A DNA stretch of 64,000 nucleotides from Nansenia antarctica. Its lineage: Eukaryota > Chordata > Actinopteri > Argentiniformes > Microstomatidae. Position numbers and translations under genes: made by a program. Of this stretch, positions 10,041 to 21,577 are shown piece by piece. Location: NCBI GenBank assembly GCA_963989245.1, contig OZ022342.1, positions 73,190,576-73,254,575 of the forward strand, given 5' to 3'. A model generated the notes under the pieces. That model did not search any database and had not been told where the DNA came from. It saw only the letters and a list, made by a program, of their open reading frames with translations. The first letter of the stretch is position 1, and every line of letters starts with the position of its first letter.

Positions 10041-12057
10041 GGAGTTATTGCGTTTAAAACCTGAACATTCTAAATTGTTACGGTATCTTACTTTGTTTGT
10101 CCGGCCTTATAAAAACAAATCAAAAAAGACCCTAGTACGTACTGTGCCTAATGTCTTGATGTGAAAATGTCCATAAAATGTCCAGGTGAAATAGGGCTCG
10201 CCTTGGCAAAAGTCTGATCCCCGCAGCCATTGTTGCCTTAAATAATAGACCGCGCTGAGTGTGTGTACTTGTGTATCTGTCATGTGTAGTACTGTCTGTT
10301 GTTGTCTGTGTTATACGGTGTTGTATGTACATATGTATACTGTACAGTGGTGTGACAATTCACACCCTGGGGACAATTCATCTAATCTAATCTAATCTAA
10401 TAAAGTCCTCATACATACCTGGACATTTCCATGACTGGATGAAGTATTTCGCTGACAATTCATCTTGCAACATTACCAAGTACCAGGATATTAATTAATT
10501 GACTGTATAAATGTGGCAATTATAACATGGGACCAGTCTCCAGCAAATTGGTTGTGAGATTCTATCAGTGCAAGACCCCAGCGACCCGTCCCCCTACCTC
10601 TCTACTCCAGCGACTGTCCCAGAATCAATAGCTTGAGGAGCCTCATAGCGGGATTAATTTCAACCCCGACATCACATACTGTAACGCCTTTAATTCGCAC
10701 AAGAAATAATTAATCATTTTGACTCCCCCCCCCCCCCCCCCCCCCCCATTCATTATCACAGTGGGTCTTTTGAGAATAACAGAGGAAAAGGACTAATAAT
10801 TGGAATATCTCCATGGGTTGAATGACCTTTCCTGTGAAAGTGTAAAAGACCCCACTATCTTGGAAATTATATCCTATTCTTATCTTCGGTGTCATTTCAA
10901 AGTCAGCCGGTAACATATATTAAAAAGGAGGTCTGTGTGGTTCCACGTTATCCCTGACAAAGCTGTCACCACATTAATGCATGGTGGTTAATTTCCTGGA
11001 TATTTCCAAACGCTTAAAGCCCATATCCTTAAAGGGAAATCTACCTGTTTAGTGCAGAGCCCATGGGCCCCGTCGCTTGACAAGCAGTCCCACAGATAGT
11101 GGCCTGGGGGGGGCTTGGGTAAAGCCGGTGCTGATTGGAATCCTTGACACAAATCCCAGACCCTATTTGAAGTCGCGGGCCGCTCGCTGAGCTCTCATTT
11201 TCTCTGGGCTGTCGGTGTCTGGCGACGACACCGCCTCCAGAACACAGATCAAATGGATTCTCATGAACTATTACCGCCAGTTTGATTGAACTGGCAGATC
11301 AGCAGCCCCCCCCCCGCCTCTCCCCCTCCCCTCCTGACCATTATTATGACACTTCTATGTTCCTCCCCGCCTCCTCTTTACCTCAGAAACAACAACAACA
11401 ACCACCACCACCACCACCACCACAACCCTTCTATACGTTCACCTCAAGTCTTTGATATTTGCGTGTTCGAGTAACGACACGAGACTTCTCGTTATCTTTC
11501 GAGTTGTGTCTTTTCATGCCTTTAACTTACGGTCTACTATTTCTGATTTTCGGAGACATCGCTTTCTCCCGTTTCTCCCGATTTCCGTGTAAAGTTCATC
11601 ATGTTGTATCTATCCTGTGTTAACCAGACCCAGGATGGATCCTCAAGTAGAAGAAACTTGAAAATCTTGAAACTTGAAAATTGCCGTCATCTTTCTTCTG
11701 CCTCATTACACAATATAATATGCAGTGCACCTGAGTCCGACCCTTCCAACTCAATATTATGTTACAATCGAGGGCTGTTTCTCCCCACTGAAAAGCTCTT
11801 TGATGTGTCCTCAGCCTTTGCGAGAGCCCAACAGGCAGTCAGACAGACAGACAGACACTTCCTCTATAAAAGGGCTCTCTGATGACTGAAGTGGCCATGT
11901 TATCTCGAGAACCACATGGGCTCGTTGGACAGGATCAATTGGGTATCCGTGGGGCGCACGCAGACAACCGCAATCCAGAAGCAATTAACATACTGCACCT
12001 GCATCCTGTCTCTCCTAACCAAAGCCCTTGTTCACTACATCCTCATCCGCTGTCTCT
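10041..12057. other. no gene; weak LINE-like tail and C-run
   Basis: 10132-10405 ends in (TCTAA)n AATAAAG and resembles a LINE 3' UTR, at low confidence. A C-run of about 23 lies at 10725-10747 and an (ACC)n block near 11396-11421. The rest is unique sequence with frames under 95 codons. Confidence 0.4.
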
Positions 12058-12478
12058 TGGGTCTGGTTGCTTAAACATAGATTAGGTCTAAGCCTTAGAC
12101 TAGTTTTACATTCTCAGGTTAGACCAGTCTAATTAAGACTGCTTGTTGCATGAAAAAAATGAGACTGACCTAGTAGCTAGCTAGCACTGTAACTCCAGCG
12201 CGGTAAAATCATTCACTGGTTAAAACTGCTAAGCAGTATACTTTTCTCCACATTATATTCCTCCAATATACATACGTTTTCAGCAGAAGAAAAGGGAGTT
12301 GATCTCTCAGTTCTTCCACTGCTAGGTGTAGCTAGGTGTAGCTGTTTTGGCCACCATGTTTTAAGTGTCTAATTTTACCTAGAAGTCAGTCTTACTTTAG
12401 TCAGTCATTGGTGAGCAAGACTGACTTAAAGTGAGATCTAAGTCTAAGACTGGGTCTATCTTTATGCAACCAGCCCCA
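12058..12478. mobile_element. non-autonomous DNA transposon with long terminal inverted repeats
   Basis: The left end TGGGTCTGGTTGCTTAAACA pairs with the right end whose reverse complement begins TGGGGCTGGTTGCATAAAGA. Subterminal GTCTAAGCCTTAGAC / GTCTTAGACTTAGA also match. No target duplication is clear, so the superfamily is not assigned. Confidence 0.6.
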
Positions 12479-12486
12479 GGTAACTA

Positions 12487-12500
12487 TCTCTCTCTCTAAC

Positions 12501-12560
<60 letters not shown>

Positions 12561-12590
12561 CTCGCTCTCGCTCTCGCTCTATATATATAA
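12487..12590. repeat. (CT)n and (CTCG)n tract
   Basis: A CT repeat about 60 bp long is followed by CTCTCG repeats and TATATATA. Confidence 0.95.
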
Positions 12591-14250
12591 GCGTGAGTTA
12601 ATATAGAGGCCCTCCTAGGAGGAATGGGTGAGTTAATATAGAGGCCCTAGGAGAACTGGGACGATTGACTATCACCACCCCTGGCCATGGCACGCACCAG
12701 GTAGAGAGCTAGGTGGGTCTCCAGTGCTAGTGTGTAAAACGGTCCGTGGGCCTGCTGAACTATCAGCCTGTATATGAAACGGAACATAAACAGACTAATT
12801 AATGGATCGTATACAGTATTTACTGCACATCTCGAGAGGACAGGGAGGGAGGACAGATCAGATGAGTTGATGAGTCGGGGGGGGGGGGGGGGAACCGACT
12901 CGAAAGTGTCGAAGACTTGATGTTTTTGTTTGTTTGTTTGGTTTTTGCGTTATTCTCCATCCACTGTAGGCCAATACGCAATACAACCTCCCCGCAATAT
13001 AGATAAGGCAAAGTAACTATAAATGTCAGTGAATATATTATCTTCCAAATGACGGAGAAAGGAGAGGGACTTGGCCTTTAAGAGTTGGTAGTCATCCCAA
13101 CTGCTTTAGTCTCTGAATGTCTTAAGACCCCCCCAGCCTCGGCCTTATACGGTATTCACAGTGGAGAGAGCCTCAGGCGCCATCTTCGATCCAGGACAGA
13201 TCCCCGATGGACACAGGAGGGCAAGCACAGTTCTTGGGGTTAATTGTATGTGACATACCCCCCCCCCAATCCTCAACGGTTCTCTGCACTCTGGGCAGCA
13301 GAGTTTATTGATAAGTCTCCTTCACCCCCTCTTGTACACACACACACTCTTTGCCTCCGCTGTCTTACTTACTCTGACTTTCTGAAAGTTGTACCGTTGT
13401 CGATGGATATAGTTCAGGATAAGGCTCTAGTCTAGCTGCTTAATGAATCAAAAACAAAATAAAACGGAGGTGAGTAACGTGCCAAATTAAGACCTTTCCA
13501 CTTCAGAAAAAGTGTGGACGATGTGGACTGTTGGCAGCGAGCGACTCGTGTTCAATATCAACATCAACATCGTTAAGAACGAGACTGATGGGAAATCAGA
13601 TACGTCGGGAAAGAGAAAAGCCAGAGTTGATACATCAAAGAGTTGTACTATTCTACTTCTTTCCCCCCCGTCCCCCACCCCATCCCATCCCGTTCCTGTT
13701 TGAAGTAAACATCTGTCAGAGTCTGGTCAGAGACCAAGAGACTCTCAAAACAGAACACACACAGATGACAAATGGATGATTTGGGGCAAGATCACATTCG
13801 ATTTGTTTTCGTACGATCTTTCCACGTATAGTACATCGTCTTACAAGACACAGGCCCTAGATCTAGACTGTTTATTCTATTACAGCCGTTGCCAGCCAGC
13901 CGGCGAGGAGATGTCTTCATAACCCTACGGAGAGAGAATCCTCGGTTGAACTCGCCTAAAAAATAATGAGTCTCTAGGAATTAAAATTCCCAATTGCCAC
14001 ATCCCAATATGAAGCTTGGGGGGGTCGGAGAAGTGTGCAAGGGATTGTAAGTGGCAGGGAAAATCTCTAGAGGGAACTTTATCTGGCGCCTCACAGCTAC
14101 AGTGTAAGATTTTAATTGCCTTCTCAAGCACACAGTACATACATACACACACTCATCACAACACACACACACATACACACCCCTACACACGCACACCTAC
14201 ACACATCTGAGCACCGCCTTATTAGCTCTAATGGAGTATATTGTCGATCT
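12591..14250. other. no gene recognised
   Basis: It starts with a short duplicated GTGAGTTAATATAGAGGCCC, then a G-run near 12880 and a short CA tract near 14140-14200. The rest is unique sequence. Confidence 0.5.
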
Positions 14251-14607
14251 CCGACATATCCCTATCCTACCTGCTAGTCCTTGGAACCGTGTAGTGGTCG
14301 CGGGCGGGGGGGGTTGGTTTAGTGTGAACAGAGACTGTTGGTTGGCCACTCTAGTTACTCCCTGGAGACCGAACCCACCGCAGCCTTGTGAGTCTGTCTC
14401 TTAGTACGAGGAGGACTGTTCCGACATATCCCTATCCTACCTGCTAGTCCTTGGAACCGTGTAGTGGTCGGGTGTGTGTGTGTGTGTGGGGGGGAGGTTG
14501 GTTTAGTGTGAAGAGAGACTGTTGGTTGGCCACTCTTGCTACTCTCTGGAGACCCCACCACCGCAGCCTTGTGAGTCGGTCTCTTATTAGTACGAGGAGT
14601 ACTGTTC
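14251..14607. repeat. 170-bp tandem duplication
   Basis: CCGACATATCCCTATCCTAC starts both copies (14251 and 14421). They stay alike through CTTGGAACCGTGTAGTGGTC, GACTGTTGGTTGGCCACTC and CGCAGCCTTGTGAGTC. The second copy carries an added GT/G tract and small indels. Confidence 0.9.
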
Positions 14608-15250
14608 CCCCAGGCCTGGAGGACACACAGCAGAAAGCTAATTACAGAACATAATGTTATTAATTACTCCGTGCTCTCACACCTCCGTCGGAATAGAAGT
14701 GTGGGTATTAGTTACTGGGGGGGGGGCAGGAGGGCTACAGGACGACGGGACCTCCGGTTAAATGATGCCAACTCATCTCAGAGAGAGAGCAGTCGCTCGT
14801 GACCCGCAGCGCAGCGAGCTAAGTCCCTTCCCTGGCGTGTTCTCTCTCTCTCTCTCTCCAAAAAAATATGAATAATGTTTCTGAATGTGTTTTTTTTTTC
14901 TTTCTTCTTCTCTCTCGGCCTCTAATTATGACGGTTATATTCTACTACCAGAAGGGTGTGAAAATAATAAAACGGAGAGAAATAAGAAGACCCAAGCCTG
15001 GATGAGAATGTTGAATGTGAGTGATCAGGAGGGCAGTGCAAGTCGTAATGAGCTTCTGTTTTAGACAATGTACCGTTTTCTAGCTAGCGATATCATTTGC
15101 GGCGAGATAATGTTATAACACGAAATGTGGTTTCGTTTCATTTAAATTAGATGAGCGATGAATTATGTATCAGTTCGCTGTGCATCACTTCTATAACCAC
15201 CGCTGGCTGAAGGCTTCCAGCTTAGTTGGGGTCTGATTTGTCTGTGTTTT
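14608..15250. other. no gene recognised
   Basis: Unique sequence with short G, A and CT runs. No coding or RNA signal seen. Confidence 0.5.
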
Positions 15251-15454
15251 ACACACGCACACACACACACACACACACGCAGACACACACACGCACACAC
15301 ATACAGATTCACACATACACATATGCAGACACACACACACACACAGACACATGCACATGCACAGACACAGACACAGACACAGACACATGCACAGACACAC
15401 GCGCACACACGCATGCACACACACGCAGGCATGCACACACATGCAAACACACGC

Positions 15455-15493
<39 letters not shown>
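15251..15493. repeat. (CA)n block
   Basis: CA repeats with CAGACA and CATGCA variants. Frames over it are artefacts. Confidence 0.95.
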
Positions 15494-15539
15494 TGCGCCA
15501 ATGTAATCCATATTAGTTTTACATACTCTAATTTGCAGC

Positions 15540-16541
15540 CTACATAATTATTGTCCTACAGCCCCTTTTCCGTAATTTTAACTATGTTGCTTATATACAG
15601 TAGTGTTGCTTATGACATTGTTGTTGTTGTTTTTATTACATTGTTGTTTCTATCTTTATGTCTTATGCACCAACCACACCAAATCAAATCTCCTCTATAT
15701 GTGAATGTACTTATAAACATACATACTTACAGAATATACTTATAAACATATATACTTACAGAATATACTTATAAACATATATACTTATAAACATACATAC
15801 TTACAGAATATACTTATAAACATATATACTTATAAACATACATACTTACAGAATATACTTATAAACATACATACTTACAGAATATACTTATAAACATACA
15901 TACTTACAGAATATACTTATAAACATACATACTTACAGAATATACTTATAAACATATATACTTACAGAATATACTTATAAACATACATACTTACAGAATA
16001 TACTTATAAACATATATACTTACAGAATATACTTATAATCATATATACTTACAGAATATACTTATAATCATATATACTTACAGAATATACTTATAAACAT
16101 ACATACTTACAGAATATACTTATAAACATACATACTTACAGAATATACTTATAAACATACATACTTACAGAATATACTTATAAACATACATACTTACAGA
16201 ATATACTTATAGACATATATACTTATAAACATATATACTTATAAACATATATACTTACATAATATACTTATAATCATATATACTTATAAACATATATACT
16301 TATAAACATATATACTTATAAACATATATACTTACAGAATATACTTATAATCATATATACTTACAGAATATACTTATAAACATATATACTTATAAACATA
16401 TATACTTACAGAATATACTTATAATCATATATACTTATAAACATATATACGTACAGAATATACTTATAAACATATACACTTATAAACATATATACGTACA
16501 GAATATGCTTTTACAATAAAAATGATTGTGATTCTGATTCT
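15540..16541 (+). mobile_element. LINE-G 3' UTR enlarged by a minisatellite
   Basis: The left part (TATGCACCAACCACACCAAA, CAAATCTCCTCTATATGTG) matches the reverse complement of 41793-41990. The right end is ACAATAAAAATGATTGTGAT and (TCTGAT)n, a LINE-style polyadenylation tail. The 29-bp array at 15696-16505 lies between, exactly where a single short segment is present in the 41.8-kb copy. Confidence 0.6.
15696..16505. repeat. 29-bp modular minisatellite (16+13 bp)
   Basis: The unit is built from a 16-bp module ACTTATAAACATAYAT and a 13-bp module ACTTACAGAATAT. Modules occur as 16+13 and as runs of 16+16, so they amplified in more than one combination over about 800 bp. Confidence 0.92.
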
Positions 16542-16789
16542 GATGTCCATAACACCGTGCTCACAAGCCAGTGTTGTGTTGACCCCTCAGTACTGGTCTT
16601 TATGCTGCCTTTCCCTTTGCTTTGGGTGTGAAGATCTGTCCTAACAATGCGTGGAGTCGATAATAGAGAGAGAGAGCAGCAGCGGCTGCCTGCAATCAGC
16701 TCTGTATTGTGTTTCAGCCATTGTGTTCTCCCACTTAATCTCACATACAGCACTCGAACAGTGGGCAGAAAGCAGCTCGATATAGCTTG

Positions 16790-16836
<47 letters not shown>

Positions 16837-16957
16837 ATAGCTATTGAAATGCCTGCGTAGGTACAGTACAGTACACATACTGAGCGTATTGTGAGAAGAG
16901 CCTTTCAGTCGGAGGCAGTGAACATGAACGTGAGTGACTGTATATAAGTTCACTATC
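16542..16957. other. no gene; (TA)n at about 16796-16832
   Basis: Unique sequence around a TA repeat of about 37 bp. No coding signal. Confidence 0.6.
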
Positions 16958-16960
16958 GTT

Positions 16961-17017
16961 TACATTTACATTCTGGTCATTTAGCAGACGCTGTTATCCA
17001 GAGCCGCGCACAGCGAG
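16961..17017 (-). mobile_element. SINE tail fragment
   Basis: The minus strand reads CTCTGGATAACAGCGTCTGC then TAAATGACC, the CGCTTTGGATAAAAGCGTCTGC-type fish SINE/LINE tail. The head is absent. Confidence 0.6.
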
Positions 17018-17074
17018 TACTTAATACGTTGAATTAACTAGACAGCATATTCATCATAAGCAAAACCTTCCATC

Positions 17075-17140
17075 ACATACGGTTAACATCCCATTCAATT
17101 GAATGGGAAAGTGTGTCCAAACTTTTGACTGGTACTATAT
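17075..17140 (+). mobile_element. Tc1-type terminal fragment
   Basis: GTGTCCAAACTTTTGACTGG followed by TACTATA is the terminal repeat of a Tc1 family common in fish, also found at 42346-42371. Confidence 0.65.
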
Positions 17141-17152
17141 ACTATATATATG

Positions 17153-17330
17153 TATGTTACGGTACATGTGGGAATACAGTACATGTGGGAAAACTAGGGG
17201 TAGGGTTATGGTTAGGGTTAGGGTTAAGGGGTAGGGTTTGACATGCCAGCATGTACCAAGTCGACGTTTTATGCTGCCATGTCCCGTAAATGCCGACATA
17301 AACCGTTTTCCCCACATGTACCGTAACATA
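17153..17330. mobile_element. 178-bp foldback MITE containing telomere-like repeats
   Basis: TATGTTACGGTACATGTGGG at the left pairs exactly with CCCACATGTACCGTAACATA at the right. TA dinucleotides abut the ends, as for Tc1/mariner-type insertions. The interior includes GGTTAGGGTTAGGGTTAAGG, a short TTAGGG-like run. Confidence 0.7.
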
Positions 17331-17834
17331 TACACTAGACTTTGACTAAAATACTGACTAAGTCCTATCAGAGTATCAATTGACTAAATACAGTTGGTAA
17401 ATCTCAGTCAGTCAGTCAGTCAGTAAGTAAACAGTCATTAATGGCCTTTCTCTCATCTGAACATGTGAAACTCCCATTGGTCATAGAACAGGTATGTTAT
17501 ACATGCACACACATGATAATAACATGTAAAAATCAACATCAATAGTTTACAGAAAACTGTCCCCCAGAACATATTCCGTAACCCCATGTATTCCAGAACA
17601 TTCCAGAACACTCACACAGAACACAGAACAGAACACACAGAACGTTCCAGAACACCCACACGGAACACAGAGCTCACACAGAACGTTCCAGGACACTCAC
17701 ACGGAACACAGAGCTCACACAGAACAGAACACTCAGAACATTCCAGAACAAAGAGAACAAAGATGTTTAAAGAGCCATATAAGGTTGTACAGACGAAAAA
17801 GACAGGAAATTCAATTGAGCTCCAGGAATCGATA
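17331..17834. other. no gene; CACAGAACATTCCAGAACA low-complexity tract
   Basis: 17586-17760 is made of repeating CACACAGAACA and TTCCAGAACA blocks. A similar short piece lies at 19905-19937. Confidence 0.6.
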
Positions 17835-17920
17835 TCCTACACGCTGACAAGGTTTACCAACACTCAGCTGTCACTCCTGCCACAGGGCCGTACAGGCTGT
17901 TGGTCTGCTGAACAACGTAC
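17835..17920. repeat. repeat H, inverted partner at 21725-21807
   Basis: CTACACGCTGACAAGGTTTA, CCAACACTCAGCTGTCACT and AACAACGTAC recur in reverse complement 3.8 kb away. The distant copy adjoins a LINE C-terminal region, so H may be a LINE part or an insertion in one. Confidence 0.8.
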
Positions 17921-17952
17921 CCTCACCACTGGGCAGGTTGTTGGTCTATTAA

Positions 17953-18101
17953 CACTAGAAGAGCCGTGAGGGTTTCATGGTGACCCCTGTGAGTAAAAAA
18001 AAGAAATCTGTCTTTGCCCTCCTTTCATGACTTTTCCTAGATATGTGCGTTCTACGACGGGTAACACACAGATTACACAAGGGGAAAGAATAGGACCCAT
18101 T
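17953..18101 (+). mobile_element. piggyBac-like element, left part
   Basis: A TTAA (17949-17952) is followed by CACTAGAAGAGCC. CCTCCTTTCATGACTTTTCC then TAGATATGTGCGTTCTAC matches the element at 63042-63363. It is interrupted at 18101 by a Harbinger-like element and probably resumes after 18794; its right end is not recognised. Confidence 0.5.
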
Positions 18102-18794
18102 GGGCCCTATTATGCACTTCTTAACTTGCCGTCTTAAGTCTTAATTAAGACGCACCGCCAGGTTAAGACCTACCGCCACCCTTATTATGCGCTTCATACG
18201 CGCTACTGCTATTATGCAGGTGTCAATAGGCGCCCACACATAAGACGTAAAACTCCCGTGCATATATTACTCATTGTGGGAGTGTTCATATGTTAATGAA
18301 GTGCACTAGGCGCCCCTGCTATTATGCGATCTGACTTTGCTCCTCGCGCTAAGAAGTGGTTTGAAAAGTTCTTAAGTTTAGACTTCATGCACGTTTTGAA
18401 ACACGAGCGCGCCTCCGCGGTTTGCGCATGCATGTGGGCACACATGAACACGCACGTGGCTCCACGGCAAGACGTAAATTACGGTCACAGTATAAATGCT
18501 TTATTTCAGAAGGGAGAGGCAGAGAAGCGCGCTGACTTCCTTCTTAGGACTTCCATAATAGCATAGCGCTAATGACTCAACGCAGCCGGTTCTTAAAGGG
18601 AATGGCACCTGGCACGCTGATTGGGTTGATTGAGAAGACGCCCAAAACACACCCATGACTAATTTCTTTGCTTAGCGCCGGGTTTTAGGCGCCCACTACC
18701 GCACGCATAGTAGCAAAGTGGCCTTGACCACGCCTCCACGTCTTAAGTTTAGATCTACCGCCTCGTCTTATTGATGAAGTGCATAATAGGGCCC
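18102..18794. mobile_element. PIF/Harbinger-like non-autonomous element, 693 bp
   Basis: The ends GGGCCCTATTATGCACTTC and GAAGTGCATAATAGGGCCC are exact inverted repeats, and 3-bp ATT flanks both sides. GGGCCCTAT termini with a 3-bp duplication are typical of PIF/Harbinger MITEs, though ATT differs from the usual TWA. An 80-codon frame inside shows no transposase motif. Confidence 0.75.
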
Positions 18795-19937
18795 ATTGAC
18801 TGTAAATGTGGTTAAAAAATAAAAATAAAACATTCACTGATAATTTTTTGGGGATAGCTAAATGTGATGTTATAATATGTGACAGCTGCTGGTGAAAAGT
18901 GCAACCAGTAGGCAAAGTCATTTTCCTTTTTTGTATTTTTTTTACATGTGCTTAAACACTACAGATTGTACGCTTACAAATGATGTGTCATACATTGAAA
19001 TCAGAAACAAATTGAAGACGACATGAGTATTTGAATGTTGCCTCCCCCTGAAATCACAATCCAGAGAAAAAGCTGTTTAAAGATTTGGTTGTTTTTCACA
19101 CCTTCACACAGCCGGACACCAGGGCTCTTATTGGGATCCAACCCTTCTCTCAATCTCTCAAACAGCCAATGACTTTCTCTTCAGAAGGGACCTTTCAGCG
19201 GTCCAGACTGCTTTTAGAAACATTGTATAGCTTTGCATCTGGGTATAGGTCTCGCTATCCATCCTACACTCTAATGGTAACATTACCATATCTGTTTGCG
19301 AGCAAAGTGAAGATAATCACACACAGGTTAACAACACAACGCTGAATGTGCAACGCAACACAGCCGCGATACAACAACATAACGCTTGAATCTCTGGTAT
19401 TAGATAAGGTTCCCATTCTGTGTTTCCTGCTGGTCATAATCACCGTTGGTAGACAGATGGAAATGGTGTGACGTCACAAACAGGAACGTTAATGTGGAAC
19501 AGCGTCAGGAGATTAACCGGCCCGCTTCCAAAGGCTCCTGGGTAATTGAATAACGCCCCGGCACACCACACACACACACACGCCTGGATAGAGCTGTGGT
19601 CATGTATGTTCCCTGTTTACCCATCAGACAGGCTAATTATCCACCTCCCTGATTACTTGAATGACTTATGATAACACTACTCTGTGTGGTAGGAAGAGAT
19701 TGTGGTAAGCCGGGGTGTATTTAAAAAAGGTTTAGAACATAAGAAGAAGAATAATAATATGATGATAAAAAAAAAATGATGTTATTATGTTCACCTAATA
19801 TATGCAGTCTGAAATGCATGCAAGCAATCTGCTCTCAGAGGAAATATTCTGCTGTTTCTGTGAGAAGGTTTGAATCCTAAACAACCTGCCCAGCGGTAAG
19901 TGAACATTCCAGAACGCTCACACAGAACAGAACACTC
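18795..19937. other. no gene; dispersed repeat piece near 18961-19040
   Basis: AGATTGTACGCTTACAAATG and GTGTCATACATTGAAAT have a counterpart at about 57703-57775, so this is an unnamed dispersed repeat. The rest appears unique. Confidence 0.5.
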
Positions 19938-20133
19938 AAGCCCAATGCACACAGCGTGCGATTTCTGTTGCACGACAACTTCCATTGTTGTCATGAATGG
20001 AATCGAATTTTCGCCGTGCGATTAAAATCGGGGCCGTGTGCATTGGGATGCGATTTTCTCATAGACTTCCATTCAAACTTCAAAATGGAATGTTGACGTG
20101 CAACAGAAATCGCACGCTGTGTGCATTGGGCTT
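19938..20133. mobile_element. 196-bp MITE with about 37-bp terminal inverted repeats
   Basis: AAGCCCAATGCACACAGCGT and the next 17 bases are repeated inverted at 20097-20133 (ending ACGCTGTGTGCATTGGGCTT). The interior also contains GCACGGCG/CGATTTTC-type near-palindromes. No target duplication is clear, so no superfamily is given. Confidence 0.8.
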
Positions 20134-20535
20134 TAGGGGCGGATCTACGGGTGGGCCTGGTTGATTGACAGCTGGCCCACCCATTCAGATGTATGAAATG
20201 TTTCACTTATTACCTTGAATGTTATTTGTTTTGTCTTGGGAATAATTAGAATTGTATTAATAATAATTGTTATGACCCCATATAGGATCAAGGGGATATG
20301 GGATGTAACAACAAGATAAGTCAGGGGAACAAGAACTAGAGGAGATGGGAGAATATAAATAAAACAAGATTTATTGTAAAAAGGAAACACAAACAGGTTT
20401 CCTAAAAACACATAAACTGAAAACTACTCTATAAAAAAAGAGCAAATTAATCTAAGATATTAATAACGGCATAAGTAACTAACTGGCCAAGTGGTAGACA
20501 ACTAACAGAGATCAAATGCAAATAAGACTAAAGTG

Positions 20536-21040
20536 ATAATAATACTACTACTACTACTACTACTAATAATAATAATAATAATAATTAATTGTATTTATAT
20601 AGCGCTTTTCCAGGGCTCAGACAATATGGGAAAAACAGAAAACACAGAAACAACAAGCAACAGATAACATGAGCACATAGAACACAGAGTTAACGAACAG
20701 GCACAGGGAACAATAACACAGCAATGTCCAGGGGGGGAGGGAGGGGGGTGGCAGGGTTAGGGGAGATGGTTAGGGGTAGGGGAGGTTGTATGCATGTCGG
20801 GGGGGGGGGGGGGGGGGGCAGGGTTAGGGGAGGTGGTTAGGGGTAGGGGAGGTTGTATGCATGTCGGGGGGGGGGGGGGGGGGGCAGGGTTAGGGGAGGT
20901 GGTTAGGGGTAGGGGAGGGTTGTAGGCATGGGAGAACAGGTAGGTTTTGAGGTGGGATTTAAAAGTGGAGAGTGAGGGTGAGTCTCTGAGTGGCTGAGGG
21001 AGAGAGTTCCAGAGGCAGGGGGCAGCTCGTGATACAACAC
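20536..21040 (-). mobile_element. LINE-F 3' end nested in the LTR
   Basis: The 14-bp target duplication ATAAGACTAAAGTG is exact (20522-20535 and 21041-21054). On the minus strand the first 100 bases encode the LINE C-terminal motif (LWNSLPQPLRDS, STFKSHLKTYLF), ending in a 3' UTR with three G-rich repeats and an ATT/ACT-rich tail. It is a 5'-truncated copy of an L2/CR1-group LINE. Confidence 0.85.
20740..20935. repeat. three G-rich 3' UTR repeats of LINE-F
   Basis: GGCAGGGTTAGGGGAGRTGG and TTAGGGGTAGGGGAGG recur three times, separated by GGTTGTATGCATGTC and G-runs of about 18. On the other strand the 45.9-kb copy has two. Confidence 0.9.
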
Positions 21041-21577
21041 ATAAGACTAAAGTGCTTCAGAACATAAGACTAACAAACACGACCTACAGACCTGCGATAC
21101 GACACCACAGCTGCAACAAAAACAACTGAGTTGTCGTCGTCTTGCCCACTGGCACCATTGAAGTGTCTCTCCCAGGCTTTTATCCTCCACCTCCACCCTT
21201 GATTGAGGATCGAGCACAGGTGTGCCCAATCAGGCCGTCACCATGGCGATGGGCAGGGAGGAAGGACAATCACCTGGGAGAGAACACAGGAAACAAACAG
21301 AACACACAGAACCACACACTACGGACGTAACCATAACAACCGTACCGTCCGATATAAAACCGAGAACCGTTGGCACCCCTATTGTTTAATCTGTGAGCGA
21401 GAGAGTGTTTGTGACGTACTGTGTTGGTTATTTAATTAGGCTAAGCATTAATTAGGAGAAGCCTTCAACTGGACTGTTGCCTAGTAACCTGAACACAAAC
21501 ATGTCGTCTAATTAATCTAATTAACGGTCATTTAGTAGATCACCTGTGCGGCGGAGTGATGCAGCTAAAAGAGAGGT

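Larger units (their letters stand above)
20268..21338 (-). mobile_element. solitary LTR, antisense, interrupted by a LINE
   Basis: The ends are TGTTATG and CATAACA, an exact inverted repeat. On the minus strand an AATAAA lies in ACAATAAATCTTGTTTTATT near the 3' end. With the 505-bp insertion and one duplicated target removed it would be about 550 bp. No flanking duplication is visible, so it may be part of a rearranged element. Confidence 0.55.

Noticed and set aside
17190..17235. Possible interstitial telomere
   Set aside because: Only a few TTAGGG-like units, inside a MITE with inverted ends; no chromosome-fusion signature.
18324..18566. 80-codon frame in the Harbinger-like element
   Set aside because: No DDE or Myb-like motif, and too short for a transposase.
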